Positions 46,393 to 58,905 are shown, numbered from the stretch's first letter. The stretch is DNA of 64,000 nt from Patiria miniata (GCF_015706575.1 NW_024037074.1:16295334-16359333), one strand, 5' to 3'. The notes: a model not told the origin generated them from the sequence alone. Made by a program: numbers and translations.

Positions 46393-47661
46393 GGGCCTTT
46401 GCATTATATACAAAGATTGACGGGCGCCTACTTAGTTAATAATCCGCATCATCAGTCTCCACAGTCCAACTTGACACGTCTGTCCATCGCCTGGGGAGCT
46501 TAATTTCGGAAGCCTTCAAGAGTTCAAATAAATAGGAGAATGGAATCCTTGTCCAATTGCAAAATACGAAGATAACGCATCAAAATTATACAACGCCTGA
46601 AATGCAGAATGAATCCCCTACTTCAGTTTGGTGAGTCGTTGATCACATGTCATTGAATCATTCATCCTAGGCATAGCGCACAGCGCGGTAGTCTATGTAA
46701 AAGACCCTGGCCCTGGCGGCGGCGAAGCCGACCGTGGCTAATGGTTGATACTCGGACTAACAGCGCAGCTGCACCGCAGTAAATTGAACTTCCATTGCAC
46801 TGCGCTCTGGGCTCTGATGCTGTACATTCATAGTACCAGTTTACAAGTTACCAATAGCAATCAGATGACGAGGATTTACTCCGTCAGGCGGTGTATGAAA
46901 CGATTAATGAATGTGTCACATTCGTGCCATGGAAAGAAAATTCCCATTCGCAGAGAGATGAGATGTTCCATGTCATGTGGTTTCGCCTCATGAAATGGGA
47001 CATTCCATCTGTCACCTCATGAAATTACTCTTACCATTGCACTCTCATTATTTGCACTATTATGATTGTTTCTTGGTCACGGAGATCATTAACAGAACAG
47101 AACAATGAACACAGATACATACAGTCGACGAATCAGTGCGAGAAATACAATATTATTATCTAATAATTGGTTTCCTACCTCAAGCGAAATACCTCTTAGC
47201 TTAAACGAAAAATAAGTGTGCCAAAGTCGATCTGCGATACATCGTCCATTACTATAGAGGGGGAGGGGGAGTAAATGACTCGATGCGCGGAGAATACAAC
47301 ATTTGTGTCGTGTCGTGGGGGTTTTAGAGAAAACTAGAAGAAATCCTAAACAAAGAGTTCGACCTGTAACAAAAAGTGATCGGGCTGAATCTAATGACAC
47401 TAAAAATACGATCCTTTTATAGGAACTCTCTCGTACATCAATAATAACCTTAAAATTGAAAGAAAGTTTGCAGATTCCACCACAAAAACGCAATTTGAAT
47501 ATCTTTTTTTGCGTATTACATCTTAAAAACTACCTCTTGCAACGGTGCCTGGTCAATAGAAAGTTTTACGTAAATACATGTACCCATAAGGACCATAACT
47601 CAAACATAATCTGGACTTTCTATTACCGGTCGGAAAGTAAATCAACCAGCAGATTCCTCGA

Positions 47662-48597
47662 TCAGTTTTGACCTGTACTTAGAGTTGCGACTGAAGCCCT
47701 GTCACCCCTCTTACCAAAGACAACTTTCAGCGCCTTTTGGAACTGCTTGTACTTGATGGCGTATATGAACGGGTTCAGGCAGCAGTTGAGAGAAACCATT
47801 CCGACAAATAAGTAGGATACGGGAGAGTTGAAGTCGACTTCCACTCCGATGTTGAAGAGGAAAAAGAAGATCTGGTCTGGTGACCAACAAATGATGAACG
47901 CCACGCAGACGATCAGGAGGGTCTTGAAGGTGTTACGGCGAGCACGCATCAGCGACTCCCCCTGGCCCTCGGTAGATGGACCTGCAGCCGCCGGTCCAGG
48001 CTGAATTCTGCCAGTTCCCTTCTTCAGAACCACCATTATGTGGCCGTAGACTACGAGCATGACACTGACAGGCAGGAAAAACTTCACGAAGAAGACACAC
48101 ACCCCAATAACTCGCGGGTGAGCCACCTGATTCGGTACGCATTCCCCGTCCTCGTAGTAGCGGAAATAGATGCTATAAACGGAGAACAAAAATCCCGCCA
48201 CCCACATACCAACAAGTACGGCTGTGGCTTTCTTTCGACTGGCCAACGTTTGGTACCTGAAGGGGAACACTATGGCCAAGTACCGTTCCAGAGTCAAGGC
48301 TATCAGGTTGAATGTGGACACGGTGAACGGTCCCCATTGGAGGAACTTAGTGGCCCACAGAGCGCAGAGAAGCACCCCGATAGCCCCGGGAGGTATCGGA
48401 TCAGGGATTGGTACGAACCTTTGAAGTAGAATCACCAACGACCCGATGAGATCGACCAGGGCTTGGTTGAAGATGAAGGCGTTGGTCAGGGTGTGCATGA
48501 AGCGAACTTTAGCTATCACCCCGCACACCAAACCATTACCGCAGATCCCAACAATTCCAACAACGGCCTGAAATGCCAGGGCTGCTTGCTCAGCCAT
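47662..48597 (-). CDS. Orphan rhodopsin-class (class A) GPCR, intronless, 311 aa
   Basis: Seven-transmembrane receptor signalling through heterotrimeric G proteins at the plasma membrane. Landmarks: GN in TM1 (N21), LVD in TM2 (D49), ERY in place of DRY at 104-106, an extracellular-loop-2 cysteine C153, CWSP in TM6 (237-240) and NPFIY in TM7 (275-279), followed by KYKQFQKALKVVFGK as helix 8. The N-terminus is very short (about 6 residues before TM1) with no glycosylation site. The chosen ATG is the first in frame, with a TATA-like box about 75 bp upstream. The style recalls peptide-type receptors (galanin/allatostatin grade) and the large lineage-specific intronless GPCR sets known in sea urchin; the ligand cannot be inferred. 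It lies in a tandem duplication whose other unit lacks it. Confidence 0.9.
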   Translation of the reverse strand: MAEQAALAFQAVVGIVGICGNGLVCGVIAKVRFMHTLTNAFIFNQALVDLIGSLVILLQRFVPIPDPIPPGAIGVLLCALWATKFLQWGPFTVSTFNLIALTLERYLAIVFPFRYQTLASRKKATAVLVGMWVAGFLFSVYSIYFRYYEDGECVPNQVAHPRVIGVCVFFVKFFLPVSVMLVVYGHIMVVLKKGTGRIQPGPAAAGPSTEGQGESLMRARRNTFKTLLIVCVAFIICWSPDQIFFFLFNIGVEVDFNSPVSYLFVGMVSLNCCLNPFIYAIKYKQFQKALKVVFGKRGDRASVATLSTGQN

Positions 48598-48606
48598 TGC
48601 GACTTA

Positions 48607-48645
48607 TGGTAGGTTTTGGTAAAGTTGTGGTAGGTTTTGGTAAGT
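48607..48645 (-). repeat. Small direct repeat in the GPCR 5' leader
   Basis: GGTAGGTTTTGGTAA occurs twice within 40 bp immediately upstream of the GPCR start codon. It is probably part of the untranslated leader. Confidence 0.4.
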
Positions 48646-48668
48646 GGTGACCGATCGAAATACATGCA

Positions 48669-48676
48669 CTTTTATA
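48669..48676 (-). promoter_or_regulatory. Probable TATA box of the GPCR gene
   Basis: TATAAAAG on the minus strand, about 75 bp before the start codon. In the duplicated unit the equivalent place (about 50872) keeps TATAAAAAA followed by the same GACTATAA/AAATGACT context, although the receptor itself is gone there. Confidence 0.5.
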
Positions 48677-49750
48677 GTCATTTATTCGCGCCGAGTCACT
48701 GACCAATCCTTAATCTTCTCTGAGCAAAGAGTTAATTAACTGAACTGCAGATGAGAACGTAGGCTGTTGTATCATTAACCGACAGGATAACATGCCAAAG
48801 TGCATGGTGAGTATTTGATTTGTGTATTAAAATCGCAAGTGCGCAACAAATTTGGATTGGAAATTTCATCAACGTGCCGTTGTGTTCCGGTCGACCACCT
48901 TACAGTTCATAGTAAATTGGTTGACACTCGCCGAATACGTGTAGTATTGGCATTTTTTATCCGATAACGAATACCCTATAACTATTTTTAACAAGTCACG
49001 ACAATGACTTTTGATGTCAAACATACAATGATCGCTGACTAATGCGTGTTTCCCTTTTTTCTCTTTCTATTTCTATTCTTATTCTGTTCGTGGAATAAAT
49101 AAGAGACTGGAGATGCACTTCGTAAGATATCCTCCATAAGATGACTGGTTGAGCTGTGTTCAGCTCTTGCCACAGTGATCATGGGCGTAAATCCCGTGGG
49201 AAGGGGAAATATACCCCCACTTTTTGGCCGTTTAAATTGAAACTACGCAAAAGAAAAGCACCAGAATGAAAACTCCTGATCAGATTCGACCTGGATTGGT
49301 GTCACATTGACTGAGTGTCAAATGGTGTCCACCTCCCGGATTGTCCTGACTGGGGTTTGATTAATAAGGGACTCTAACGTCCAGACCACTCGGTTTAAAA
49401 GTGCGTCAATCGAATCTTTCCCCATTCCGACAAGGCTGCCCCCATCAAATAAAAGCGCGGAAATCATGCGTGATAAGGGGCATATTTTTTTATGGGGGTG
49501 TTTCTGGTACAACAGTCTTAACAAGAAAACAACTTTGAATGACCTTACAAATTGGATAAGCAGACAACAACTTGGGGAAAAAATCCTGATCAGAAATTCC
49601 CCGGTCATGGGCCAAGTCAGGAGTACCTTCTCCACAATAAAAGGAGGTTTGACAGTCAAGTACATTCCAGTACATAATCGGGGAATCATGGCGGAAGGGA
49701 AGACGTTGAAGAACGAGGACCCGTAAATTTCATGAGGGAAGAAACTTAAG

Positions 49751-51450
49751 ATTAGGAGTGTCGAGACACGGGTTGGATTGAGGCTGGGAATTTGAGAGAA
49801 GACGGTGTCATGTTTTAACAGTCATTCGTGACTAAAATGGTCTCGTTTACTTTCGTAAATGGTCTAATAAAAACAGCATTTCTATGAGCACAAGGCAACC
49901 TCCGTTTAAGAGCGCGTCCTAATTTCGTGTTCACCGGGAGCGTCCACGCCTTCACTTCACGGCCACGACGCGCCCACCACCCCCTCTCATCTCCAACAGC
50001 GAATGAGGCATTTAAACAAACACTAATTGACTTTCCTTTGCACCTGTGGGCCCTTGGACCGCAAACTCGATAGGTATCATCAGTCCCCTGGGTTTCTTGT
50101 TAGTCCCTTACCAGCAAACCCGTGAGCTATCGGCACCTTTATGTACATGGTGATGTTTTCATGGGGTCATGTGACCGTGACCTCATTCCCATGATCCCCG
50201 CTATTGACCTTTGACACCCTTGACCCAGATGATCATTTGACAGACCGATCAACGTGAGGTGCAACGCGTCAAATCAGCAAGTTTCGATGATATGTTATGA
50301 ACAATATGTAATTCTATTTATGGAGCATGCCCATGGGTCTTGTGGTGCACAGCGGTCAACGCAAACGGTGTCTGTGTGGAATTAGGTCACAATATTATGA
50401 TCCCTATGGAGGATTTCAACGAGTGGACACGTTAAGCGTTTGGATTTGGTTTACAGCATACATCCAATGTCTGAAGTTGATGAATGAAAGGTGCTCTAAA
50501 TAATCTCCTGATACCTACAACACACATCTTAAAGTTTCTTTAAAAAAGGGGGCAGGAATGAGGAGTTGCAACCACCAAAAACGTACAAGACTCATTTTAT
50601 TTCACACACAATTAATAATGTTCAATACGTGGTTACAACAGTTATTTTATACTAAGCCTTTTTTCCCAACAGTTTATGCCAAAAATTAATACTGCAGAGT
50701 GCGTACGGTAACATAATTGCGTGGAGAGTTGATACAAGATCATGATTAAAGGAATCATGGACAACATGATGGAGAGATCGACCAACCAAGCAGACAATAA
50801 TCAGAAACGTACCTTGAAGGTCTTTGTAAACCGAAAAGGCAAAACTGGAACTCGCGGCTGGTGGCTAGCAGTTTTTTATAGTCATTTCTTCGCGCTGAAT
50901 CGCTGACCGTCAAAGCCTGTCAAATCATGTCTTTTACAAAATGGCTCCGGTACATTGTATTCTGTAACCTGTAATAAAGTTTGTGATTATTATTGCCTGA
51001 GCAGTGTAATTTCACGACAGAGGAAAACTGGATGACACTACAAAGCGCAAGGTGAGCATTTGATTTGTTTATTTTGTAAAATCGCGAGTGCACACAACAA
51101 TTTGGATTGAAAATTTCATCAACGTGCCTTTGTGTTCCGGTCAAACATCTTTCTGTCGGGACAGTAAATTGGATGACAATGGCCTAATGAATGCAGCATA
51201 GGTAGTTTCATTTAATTGCGAGCACCAGATAATTACTTTAGCAAGTCACGACAATAACCCACGATGTCAAACATACGGGGAAAAAACAACTTTGAAAGTC
51301 CTTTTAAATCACATACAGGGTAAGATTATAAAGAGAACCAGCGAGGGAAAAAATAAACTTGATTACAAATTCCCCGGTCAAGGCCAACCCGGGGTAGATT
51401 AAACGCAATAAAGATGAGGTTTGACAAGTGAACAGTAATCAACGACCCGA
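49751..51450. repeat. Tandem segmental duplication, unit 2 (receptor lost)
   Basis: A' 49750-50260 (CTTCACTTCACGGCCACGAC at 49950), B' 50700-50870, C' 50870-51270 (AAATTTCATCAACGTGCC at 51111), and D' 51280-51450. Between the B and C anchors unit 1 has 2,940 bp and unit 2 only about 362 bp; the missing 2.6 kb covers the whole GPCR and the MITE at 46117. Confidence 0.7.
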
Positions 51451-51851
51451 AGTTCTTATACTGGTATGTTATATTCATGCAGTTTGTAAAGTATAATATG
51501 GTTTTTCAAACTCCAACTTCTGTGGCTGGTTTACCCTGGAAAGAAATCCTCAAAGGTATTTTACCGATCGTTAATAGCTCCTCAGTATTTTCTTCTTTTA
51601 TTTTTTTTTGGTATACCATGTACCGTGTTCGAAATAACTCACATGATATTTTTGTTTAATGCAATCTTTAAAAATACACCTCTAGGTCCCATTTAGGGCC
51701 CCTAACCTTATTTCAATTTTCGTTTTGCCATTTTCAAGGGTATCATGCTTTTTGGTTTTTATTCTAATGAAAATTTCCATATTCATGAACAAAACTGTGA
51801 TGTCATTCCGGGCACAGACCTCAATGTTACAGCTTTTTTAGCACAAAAAGT

Positions 51852-52063
51852 CAAGGGCGGATCCAGAACACAATTTGGGTTTTTTTTGGGGGGGGGCCAA
51901 AAATTGTTTTTATCTGAGGCAATTTTTTACCACTTTACCCCTTTTTTTTTAGGAAAAGATGGTGGTGTACGCAGTGCCTGTCTGTATTGCGACGTCACCT
52001 AAAAAAAGGGTTCTAATTTTTTTTGGGGGGGTATCCCCCCCCCACCCCGCGGAACCGCCCTTG
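51852..52063. mobile_element. 212-bp hAT-like MITE
   Basis: Ends CAAGGGCGGATCC and GGAACCGCCCTTG, with G and C runs inside. CAAAAAGT precedes and CAAAAAGG follows, an 8-bp duplication with one mismatch. Confidence 0.6.
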
Positions 52064-54216
52064 CAAAAAGGTGCTAGAATTTTGGATATTTTGCTGTCAT
52101 AATTGTTTCTTTGGTTATTCGTTGCTGTGCCATGGCAGTAAAGCCAATGAGCCAACCTCTCTCACAAAGTTTTTCAATTAGCAAAGTTTGGGTTCACATT
52201 TTGAACAGAAGAGGCCTAAACTGAACAGTGTCTTCCTGAAATGACATCACAACACCAGCTGTCAAATAGTTTTCATGTACATGTATTTAAGACGAGTAGA
52301 AAATTCCACAAAAATGTGTCCCTAAGAAAAAAATTAATCGCATGAACCCTTTAAAGCACCTTACTGCACATTGTTACCATATTTTGTATGTGTCAAATAA
52401 TTATTGTAGTGACGTTGGTCATAGAAAATTTCACAATAACGCCAAAAACTGTACATGTACATTGGTAATGAAACAAAGCTAATAAGCATCTGTCATCCAC
52501 ACAGACTAACTTTATATGGCCTTTTTGTAACCGAAATTAAAACGTTGCCTTTGAAGTTGAACTGCAATTTGTTTTCGCATTTTCAGTGTTTGTCTCGCGT
52601 GTCAGATCAGACATGCAGGAACTGGGCCATGTCACCGTGCCGGTTTTGACATTCTACATTGCAACGTCACACGGCCGCCTAATGTCCCAGGGTCAATGTC
52701 ATAAATTAGGCAGCCGATTAAATCAAGTCTCGACGTCATCGTTGAGGGCCGGCAGTTAAGCTTGAATGTCAGCATGTTTTCCTCACCCGCAGGGTCCTGA
52801 AAATAATGTTGTCCTTTTTCATTCATCTTTCAATCACTTTGAATTATCGACAACGGCTAAAAGGTAAAGAGCCATGCTGTGAGCTTGCGGCTTCTTTGTT
52901 TAGTGCCAAAAACTATATGAAGGAAAGAAGTTGCTCGCATCAGTCAGCCAGACGAGTGGTACCCCGCATAGTGCATGCTCGGCCCTGCTGGGGTTTTGAT
53001 ATCTTCCTAACCGCTTAACTATTTTCAGACAGCGGAACCCGACTATGTCTGGAATCGAAATGCTGAAAATGATTTTTCGGTAGCACTCTAATATCCAATG
53101 GATTGCAAGTCAACAATTCTGGATGTTCGCAGTTGGAGAATCTTCCAAAAGCACACGAAAATCTGTTCTCTCAACCCTTTGTTTTTGGAAGAAGGTCCTT
53201 GCCCGTTTCTCTCTTGGAAAGTCAAATTAAGTTAACACCCGATAGATGCTGCTGGATTTTTTCAGCTTTTGCACCCTTTAATCACGTCTAGGCATACAAC
53301 TTCCCGTATTCGTTGGTTCGGATCACCACCACCGGACGCCCCTCGGGCACTCGCCGTCAAACGACTCGCTCCACCCGCGTCATCACCGAACGGCGTTCCG
53401 CTTCATGGCTCCGCCCACCTCGGCACAGAGGTCAAGAACTTGAAGTTGAGTCCTTGGTATAATGTTTCATATGCGACTGTTGTGTGTGTGACGTGTGGGG
53501 ATGTATTTAATTGCTGTGTAGCTAAACACGCCTCACAATGCCGGTTGACACCTACTTTGCACCGCGGTGTTTGCCTCGCTAGCGGCAGTTTTGGCACAGT
53601 ATCCAAAAGCTAGAGGCAGATTTGGAATCGGCTCTTGAAGACTTTAGTTTGCTCGGAGTTAATGATGCAGCCACGAAAATAAGGAAACTCTACATCTGTG
53701 CCACAGATTGTGTTCTTCAGTTTGATATGTAGTCATCGAGTGAAGAGGTAGACATCGACTCATGCGATATTAAAATTTGCTCAATTCTGCATTTATCTTT
53801 ATTGAAAAGATAATTGCACATATCCCAGAGTCATTTGTGACATTTCTCTTTCGTCAAATGATTTAGAGGAGTACATTTATGAAGACCTGTCATAATATAG
53901 AGCTTTCTGCATTGGAGTTGGTGTTATAACATGTCAACTTGAAAATACGTGTCCAACTCTTTTCTCCAAGGCTCTGGACGACATTGTCATACAGTTTTCT
54001 GAGATTCGACAGCTGCAGAAGGACTGTGGAATTTGATGGCAATTTACAGCTCTAGGCTAAACAAAGTGCTTTTATTTGATGACCAAAAGTTGATGAGATA
54101 ATCCTGTGAGTTCCCTTTTGTTTTTAAAGCAGTCGGTAGCTTTTCACATACAAGGCATACCGCGGCCTTAACCGTCATCGGATAGCGACGTTGACCTTAC
54201 CTGTTCTTATCAACAG
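52064..54216. other. Mostly intergenic; GC-rich patch at 53310-53440
   Basis: No gene recognised. The patch at 53310-53440 is rich in CpG and contains a GC-box-like GGCTCCGCCCAC. It lies about 0.9 kb upstream of the exon at 54290 and could be its promoter, which is speculative. Confidence 0.3.
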
Positions 54217-54289
54217 CGGGGGAAGTATAGCGTGGCTCGTGCGGTACACGGCCCGGTGCTGGGGCCCGACACCACGGCCTAGCTTCACG

Positions 54290-54479
54290 ATGCTACTCCG
54301 GCGGTCCACCTGCAAGAAATGCAAGAAGTTACTACTGCTGTTCATGATTGGCATCACGGTGTGCCTGGGCTTCGTGCTGCATACCTCGCCGGAGAGCATT
54401 CATTTCGATCAGTTGCAGCAGACCTACGAGGAGTTCTCTCTGAACGGGGCTGGTTTGACAACTCAAGGTCCAAATGAAA
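54290..54479 (+). CDS. Probable first coding exon of a type II membrane protein
   Basis: The ATG at 54290 opens MLLRRSTCKKCKKLLLLFMI followed by GITVCLGFVLHTSPESIHFD: a short basic cytoplasmic head, one hydrophobic signal anchor and a luminal stem, the plan of Golgi glycosyltransferases and sulfotransferases. The frame runs to AATGAAAG, followed by GCAAGT, a textbook GC-AG intron donor; no GT donor is nearby before the stop. GC content is well above the flanks. A possible acceptor (TTATCAACAG) lies at 54216. I found no downstream exons in the window, so the protein family is unknown. Confidence 0.45.
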
Positions 54480-57400
54480 GGCAAGTGTTTCTTTGCTTAA
54501 CTTAAAAATAATATTAAATAAACAGTTTCCTTTGCAAAATTGCCGCTGTTGAAACTTTCGGACGAGACACACATGACTCATAAAGGTTCAAAAAGGGATC
54601 TGGAACTACGAAAAAGCAGTAGGTCTTGGTTAAATCAAATCCCAAATCGGAGCAAAGTCATAGCAGAATCACGCACATTGACCATCTTAAATGTCACTTC
54701 CACAGTCTTACCGCCGAACCCAATCCAATATCATGAGACCGAAAGAAAAGTGCAGTGCAGCTTTTTACTCAGAGGTGTGACCGATACTAGTAGTAAAGTA
54801 AACACATTCCTCTGCGTTCGTCCAACACCGTAGTCTATGGAATACTTTGCACACAGAGCTGCGGGCTCTGTTGAACAACGGATGATACTCAGACTAATAA
54901 CATCACCGTCAAAACACGTCAAAAATGATTATCAACTTGCCCTATATCTATACTTTCATCATGGAGGAATAAGCCCTTAAAACTCCTCCAGCATGCACCT
55001 AATGGAAGTGGGCCTAAGGCCTATTCCATATTCAGATCACAAGTTTGGATAGACATGTGGATGGTCCAGCTTGATTATTCATTAAAATGATAGATTAATT
55101 ATGATTACCGACAATTGTACCTTAGGGATGAGACATTCTCATAGACTTATGCACAAAACAAAAACCCTCCAATAACCCCAATTCTGACTACTTTCCCCAA
55201 CCAAAACTTAATATACTATTCCCGACCTAAGGAATTGTTTTTAAGTAACTTTCGACACCAACAATCGTCGTAGACTTGGTAATTGCAACATTTGGGAGAC
55301 ATTCAAATGACTCTCTAATGCCTAGTGCCTCCCTGATGTCAAATAATTTACTAGAAAGTGTTGTACCCGGGTAAAACTTGTAGCCTACATAATGATTCGA
55401 TAGAGCTCAGAATAGTTGATTCAAAGACTCCAAACTCGAAAATGGTGTTTAAATGATGATCTTTTGCTCAAAGAAATTGGTTACAGTAGTCAAAAATTGC
55501 CTCAGATCGCAGCACGCAGGTTCAAAGATCAAAAAAAAAAAATCTGGGCCCTTAACCCCAACCCCACGCCGCTAGGGCTTCGCGCTTCACGCTCGCATTA
55601 GTTCTAATCAAGGTATGTCCCCCCCCCCCCTCACTTTTGAGAAGCGATTGACGCCTATGCATGTACATGTTGGAAGATTTCATATAACAGAGGAAGAAAG
55701 ATAGCAAAGGGGGATGTAAAAACGTTCAATTTCTGGAAAAATACGGTGACACTTTGTGGGGGAGAATAGGGCGGGGAAAAATTACTGATCGGCCCTATGA
55801 GATTTATTCCTCGGGGTATATGGTTTCTGTTCTGTGCGCGTGGATGAATAATGTTCTGGACCTCCGTGCCCCCGGCCCCAGAACAGCCGTCGCATTTTAC
55901 AAGTGTTTCCGACATTAGTATTAATTTGATAACTTTGACAGACCAAGCTCCATGGCTGTATACATGCAAGTTTGAAAACTAAGGCCTCCAACAAAAATCG
56001 TATGATAAAAAGGCTTGTGAAAGGTTCACTGTACAGTATGGCTTTTGTCAAACATTAAAGTAATCACGAAGTACATTACAAACATGCAAGAAAACTTCGA
56101 GAGGAAAATGTTGGATGGGGAAAACCGTGATTTGGCAATTTGAGAAAAGCGGGGTCGTCACTTTACACTGGGAAAACACTAATTAAGGTTCCTGAATTGT
56201 TGTACCCGATTCACATGCAGGAGCAGCTGGAGTCTTATACTAGCAGGATATCTCATTATTCAGGTTGCTTGCAGATATTTTTCCCCAGTTATAATCGGTG
56301 AGGGAAATTTCATTTCTACAAAACACGCAAATTTGGCTGTTTGGCCATTGGTCCTTAACTCCTATACCCCAGGGCGTCGTTAAACCAAACTTGCCCTAGG
56401 CAGCGCTAATTGTTTATAGTCTAGGAACAAGTTCTGGTTTTGTAATGTCAAAGTCCTGACCCTGACCTTTTTGGAAATCTGGTCCATCGATCTCTGTCCA
56501 ACCTCAGGCCGAAGATTTATCGAGTCTGCTCAATACTGACCCATATAATGCAAAGTGCGATTTAAAGTAGATGGCTGGGACTCATGGCTGACTTTTTGCT
56601 GGACACAGAGGGCCAGACCAGCGTTTTCTTTGTACCGTACGTATATTGTACTGACTGATGCACTGACTGACTGTCTCACTGACTTGTCATGTCAGTACTA
56701 CCGTATAGGATTACCTCGTAACCCAAATGAGTGGGCTAAATTTGGCCCATTGTGTATAAACTAGGTAAATGAGAATTAAGACTTCCATGAATAGCTATTC
56801 TGAATCAATTGACTAGAATTTTTGAGATCGGGACCAGTTTTACTAGGCTTGCCTTGTCTCCTTTTTTAACGATTGCGATGTCCATCTTGGAGCACCGTAA
56901 TTAGTGATTGTTACCCGACTTAGCTACTACTAGTACTAGATAACTATCAGCAAAGTTTGAAAATATCAAAAATTTGACGAAAATCTGGATGCTGATTTGG
57001 CGTTTTGAAATGATGAGATTGTGCCTATAGTCTCTATTATCGTGTCTTTAATTTGATATCAACATTTCAAAAGACTCGCCTCAATTCCCATTTCCCATCG
57101 GAGCTTGGAACCGACACCAAAATCAGTTTCTTAATGGTTTTCAGACTCGTATGAAGTCTACACGAACCGAGCAAGTCGTAAATTACCAGGCCAACTTTAA
57201 TAGTGCCGAATTTGAACAGGGCGCGAATTTGATATCGTCATTATTATTAACACTGATTGACATTCCCAGTCTACACGGAAGCAGGCCGGCTTTAGCGCGG
57301 AAAAACCGCGGGGAAAGCTCCCGACGTGACCCGCTAATTATGGAACTCGAGTATCCGGACCGTCACTTGCTTGTCTGGCCTTAAATAATAGTTGAAGTGG

Positions 57401-58629
57401 CAGACTTCAACAAAAATACTCTTTCATCCTTGACCTTGTTACCTTTATTAATGAAAGTTTTACAAACTAATATAATCGAACAACATGTGCTCCGATAGGA
57501 ACTAAATTAATTCTTAGTTCTGAATGACCAAAGGTTTCTCGATTTATGGAGTGAAGTCCGCGAGCCTTTGAAGTAGTTTAATAAATACAGAGATTATGAT
57601 AATCCCATTTGCCCTTGACCATCGACTTAAGCTATTAATAAGCGCGCATTTCAGAACGGAAGATGGCTCACTTTATGTCTGATCCGGCTGGCTTGTCAGT
57701 CAATTCTTCATAAGTCTCTTGAGACGGGGCGGTTCCGACCGACCCCCCCCCCCCCCCCCCCCCCCCCGCAAGGGACTGCTCAGAGACTAAGATACCAAGC
57801 TTTCCATCCAATGTGACAACCGTGGGAGACTTTCTTCCTATGGCTTCACTGTCCAGCTCCGGGCACTGAAATGGGTTGTTAATAATTATTACACAGATCG
57901 TAGCTATGTAACGACGCGAAAAAGAGTCTCAATTATGTGCACTTTTAGCCTCGTTTTCGTTCCCGTGGACAGCATGACAGACCGACTTTACAATCCCATC
58001 ATTTCCCGGTGAATGAAATTATCGAGACTGAAAACAACTCTTATCTCGCAGTTGCCCCAGGTAACACGTCCAAGCTGAATCAATTATCACCATTGTCTCT
58101 CGGAAACACAGGGGAAATTGAGGCCGACACTTCGCAGACAAAACAGACTATTTCTGTCATCTATACAATGATTGGTCAATTTTTCTGATCAGAAGTTCAA
58201 CAAAGAGGCCTTCAGATAACCTCTAATATTTGCACATACATTATTTTCGTGACAGAATTTTCCAACGTATGTATTCAATTCTGTCTGAACAGAATGCCAT
58301 CGTTTTAAAAATGATATTCACATGTATTTTTAGGTTCTCTAGACTTTAACCAAGTGTTGCCACCCTTTTCCTTCCGGCCGCAGATGGCGAAGTTCTTGTT
58401 GAATTGTTTGCAGCCGTTCAATGTCGCGAAGGTCTGCGATGACGATCTCGCGAACGTGCCGTGAAATTCTCCAGACCTTTCATAAAAGACATCTGTCTGA
58501 TGTACAGCAGCTGTGGAGATAGTTAGGCTATACAGAATTCTTTTTTGGATCATTTCATGACCCATGGGCAAGCCCACATCCAATTTGTGACCCATAAAAC
58601 TGCCTTGCAGGCTAAATGGAGTGCTGTTA
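54480..58629. other. Unresolved intronic or intergenic DNA
   Basis: May be the first intron of the gene starting at 54290. No exon recognised on either strand. A pure poly-C run of 25 bases lies at 57743-57767. A stretch at 54826-54900 resembles 46685-46760 (GTAGTCTATG ... GATACTC.GACTAA), probably a dispersed repeat. Confidence 0.35.
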
Positions 58630-58905
58630 TATTGTTGTTCCTGTAGTATACTCCTTTCCTTGCCTTCAAGAGTGCTCGACCGTGGTTCGATTCCCACCCA
58701 GAACAAATTCATATTGAGCTTTTTTATTATGCAGGGCCCTACCCGATTTCAAGGGTTTGAGCTTGAAGGTCAATCAAAGATTTTTTAAAAGTGTTTTCTT
58801 AAGTTCCAACCTCTAAAACTTACAACTTATTTTGTTGTCTACATCGTCTTTTTAGGTTTCTTTGGGCTTTTAGGTACAGTGCCTATTATTGGTGCAATGA
58901 GGGTA
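58630..58905 (+). repeat. SINE, family 1, diverged copy
   Basis: B box GGTTCGATTCCCACCC near 58683, then a diverged body and a 3' part, CCTCTAAAACTTACAACTT and TTTAGGTTTCTTTGGGCTTTT, that matches the end of the copy at 18125-18415. Internal blocks are shortened. Confidence 0.5.

Larger units (their letters stand above)
44390..49750. repeat. Tandem segmental duplication, unit 1 (contains the GPCR)
   Basis: Ordered blocks with counterparts to the right: A 44480-44870 (CTTCACTTCACGGCCACGAC at 44571), B 45890-46060 (AAGGAATCA at 45921), the GPCR, C 48630-48980 (AAATTTCATCAACGTGCC at 48861), and D 49190-49750. Unit 2 has A-B-C-D in the same order and orientation. Similarity is patchy, with long identical runs in block A. 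Confidence 0.7.

Noticed and set aside
57151-57384. 77-codon plus-strand frame after an acceptor-like TTTTCAG, considered as a second exon of the gene at 54290
   Set aside because: No family similarity and no phase or transcript support; left out.
57743-57767. 25-base poly-C run
   Set aside because: Likely simple homopolymer, possibly inflated by sequencing; similar G/C runs occur throughout.
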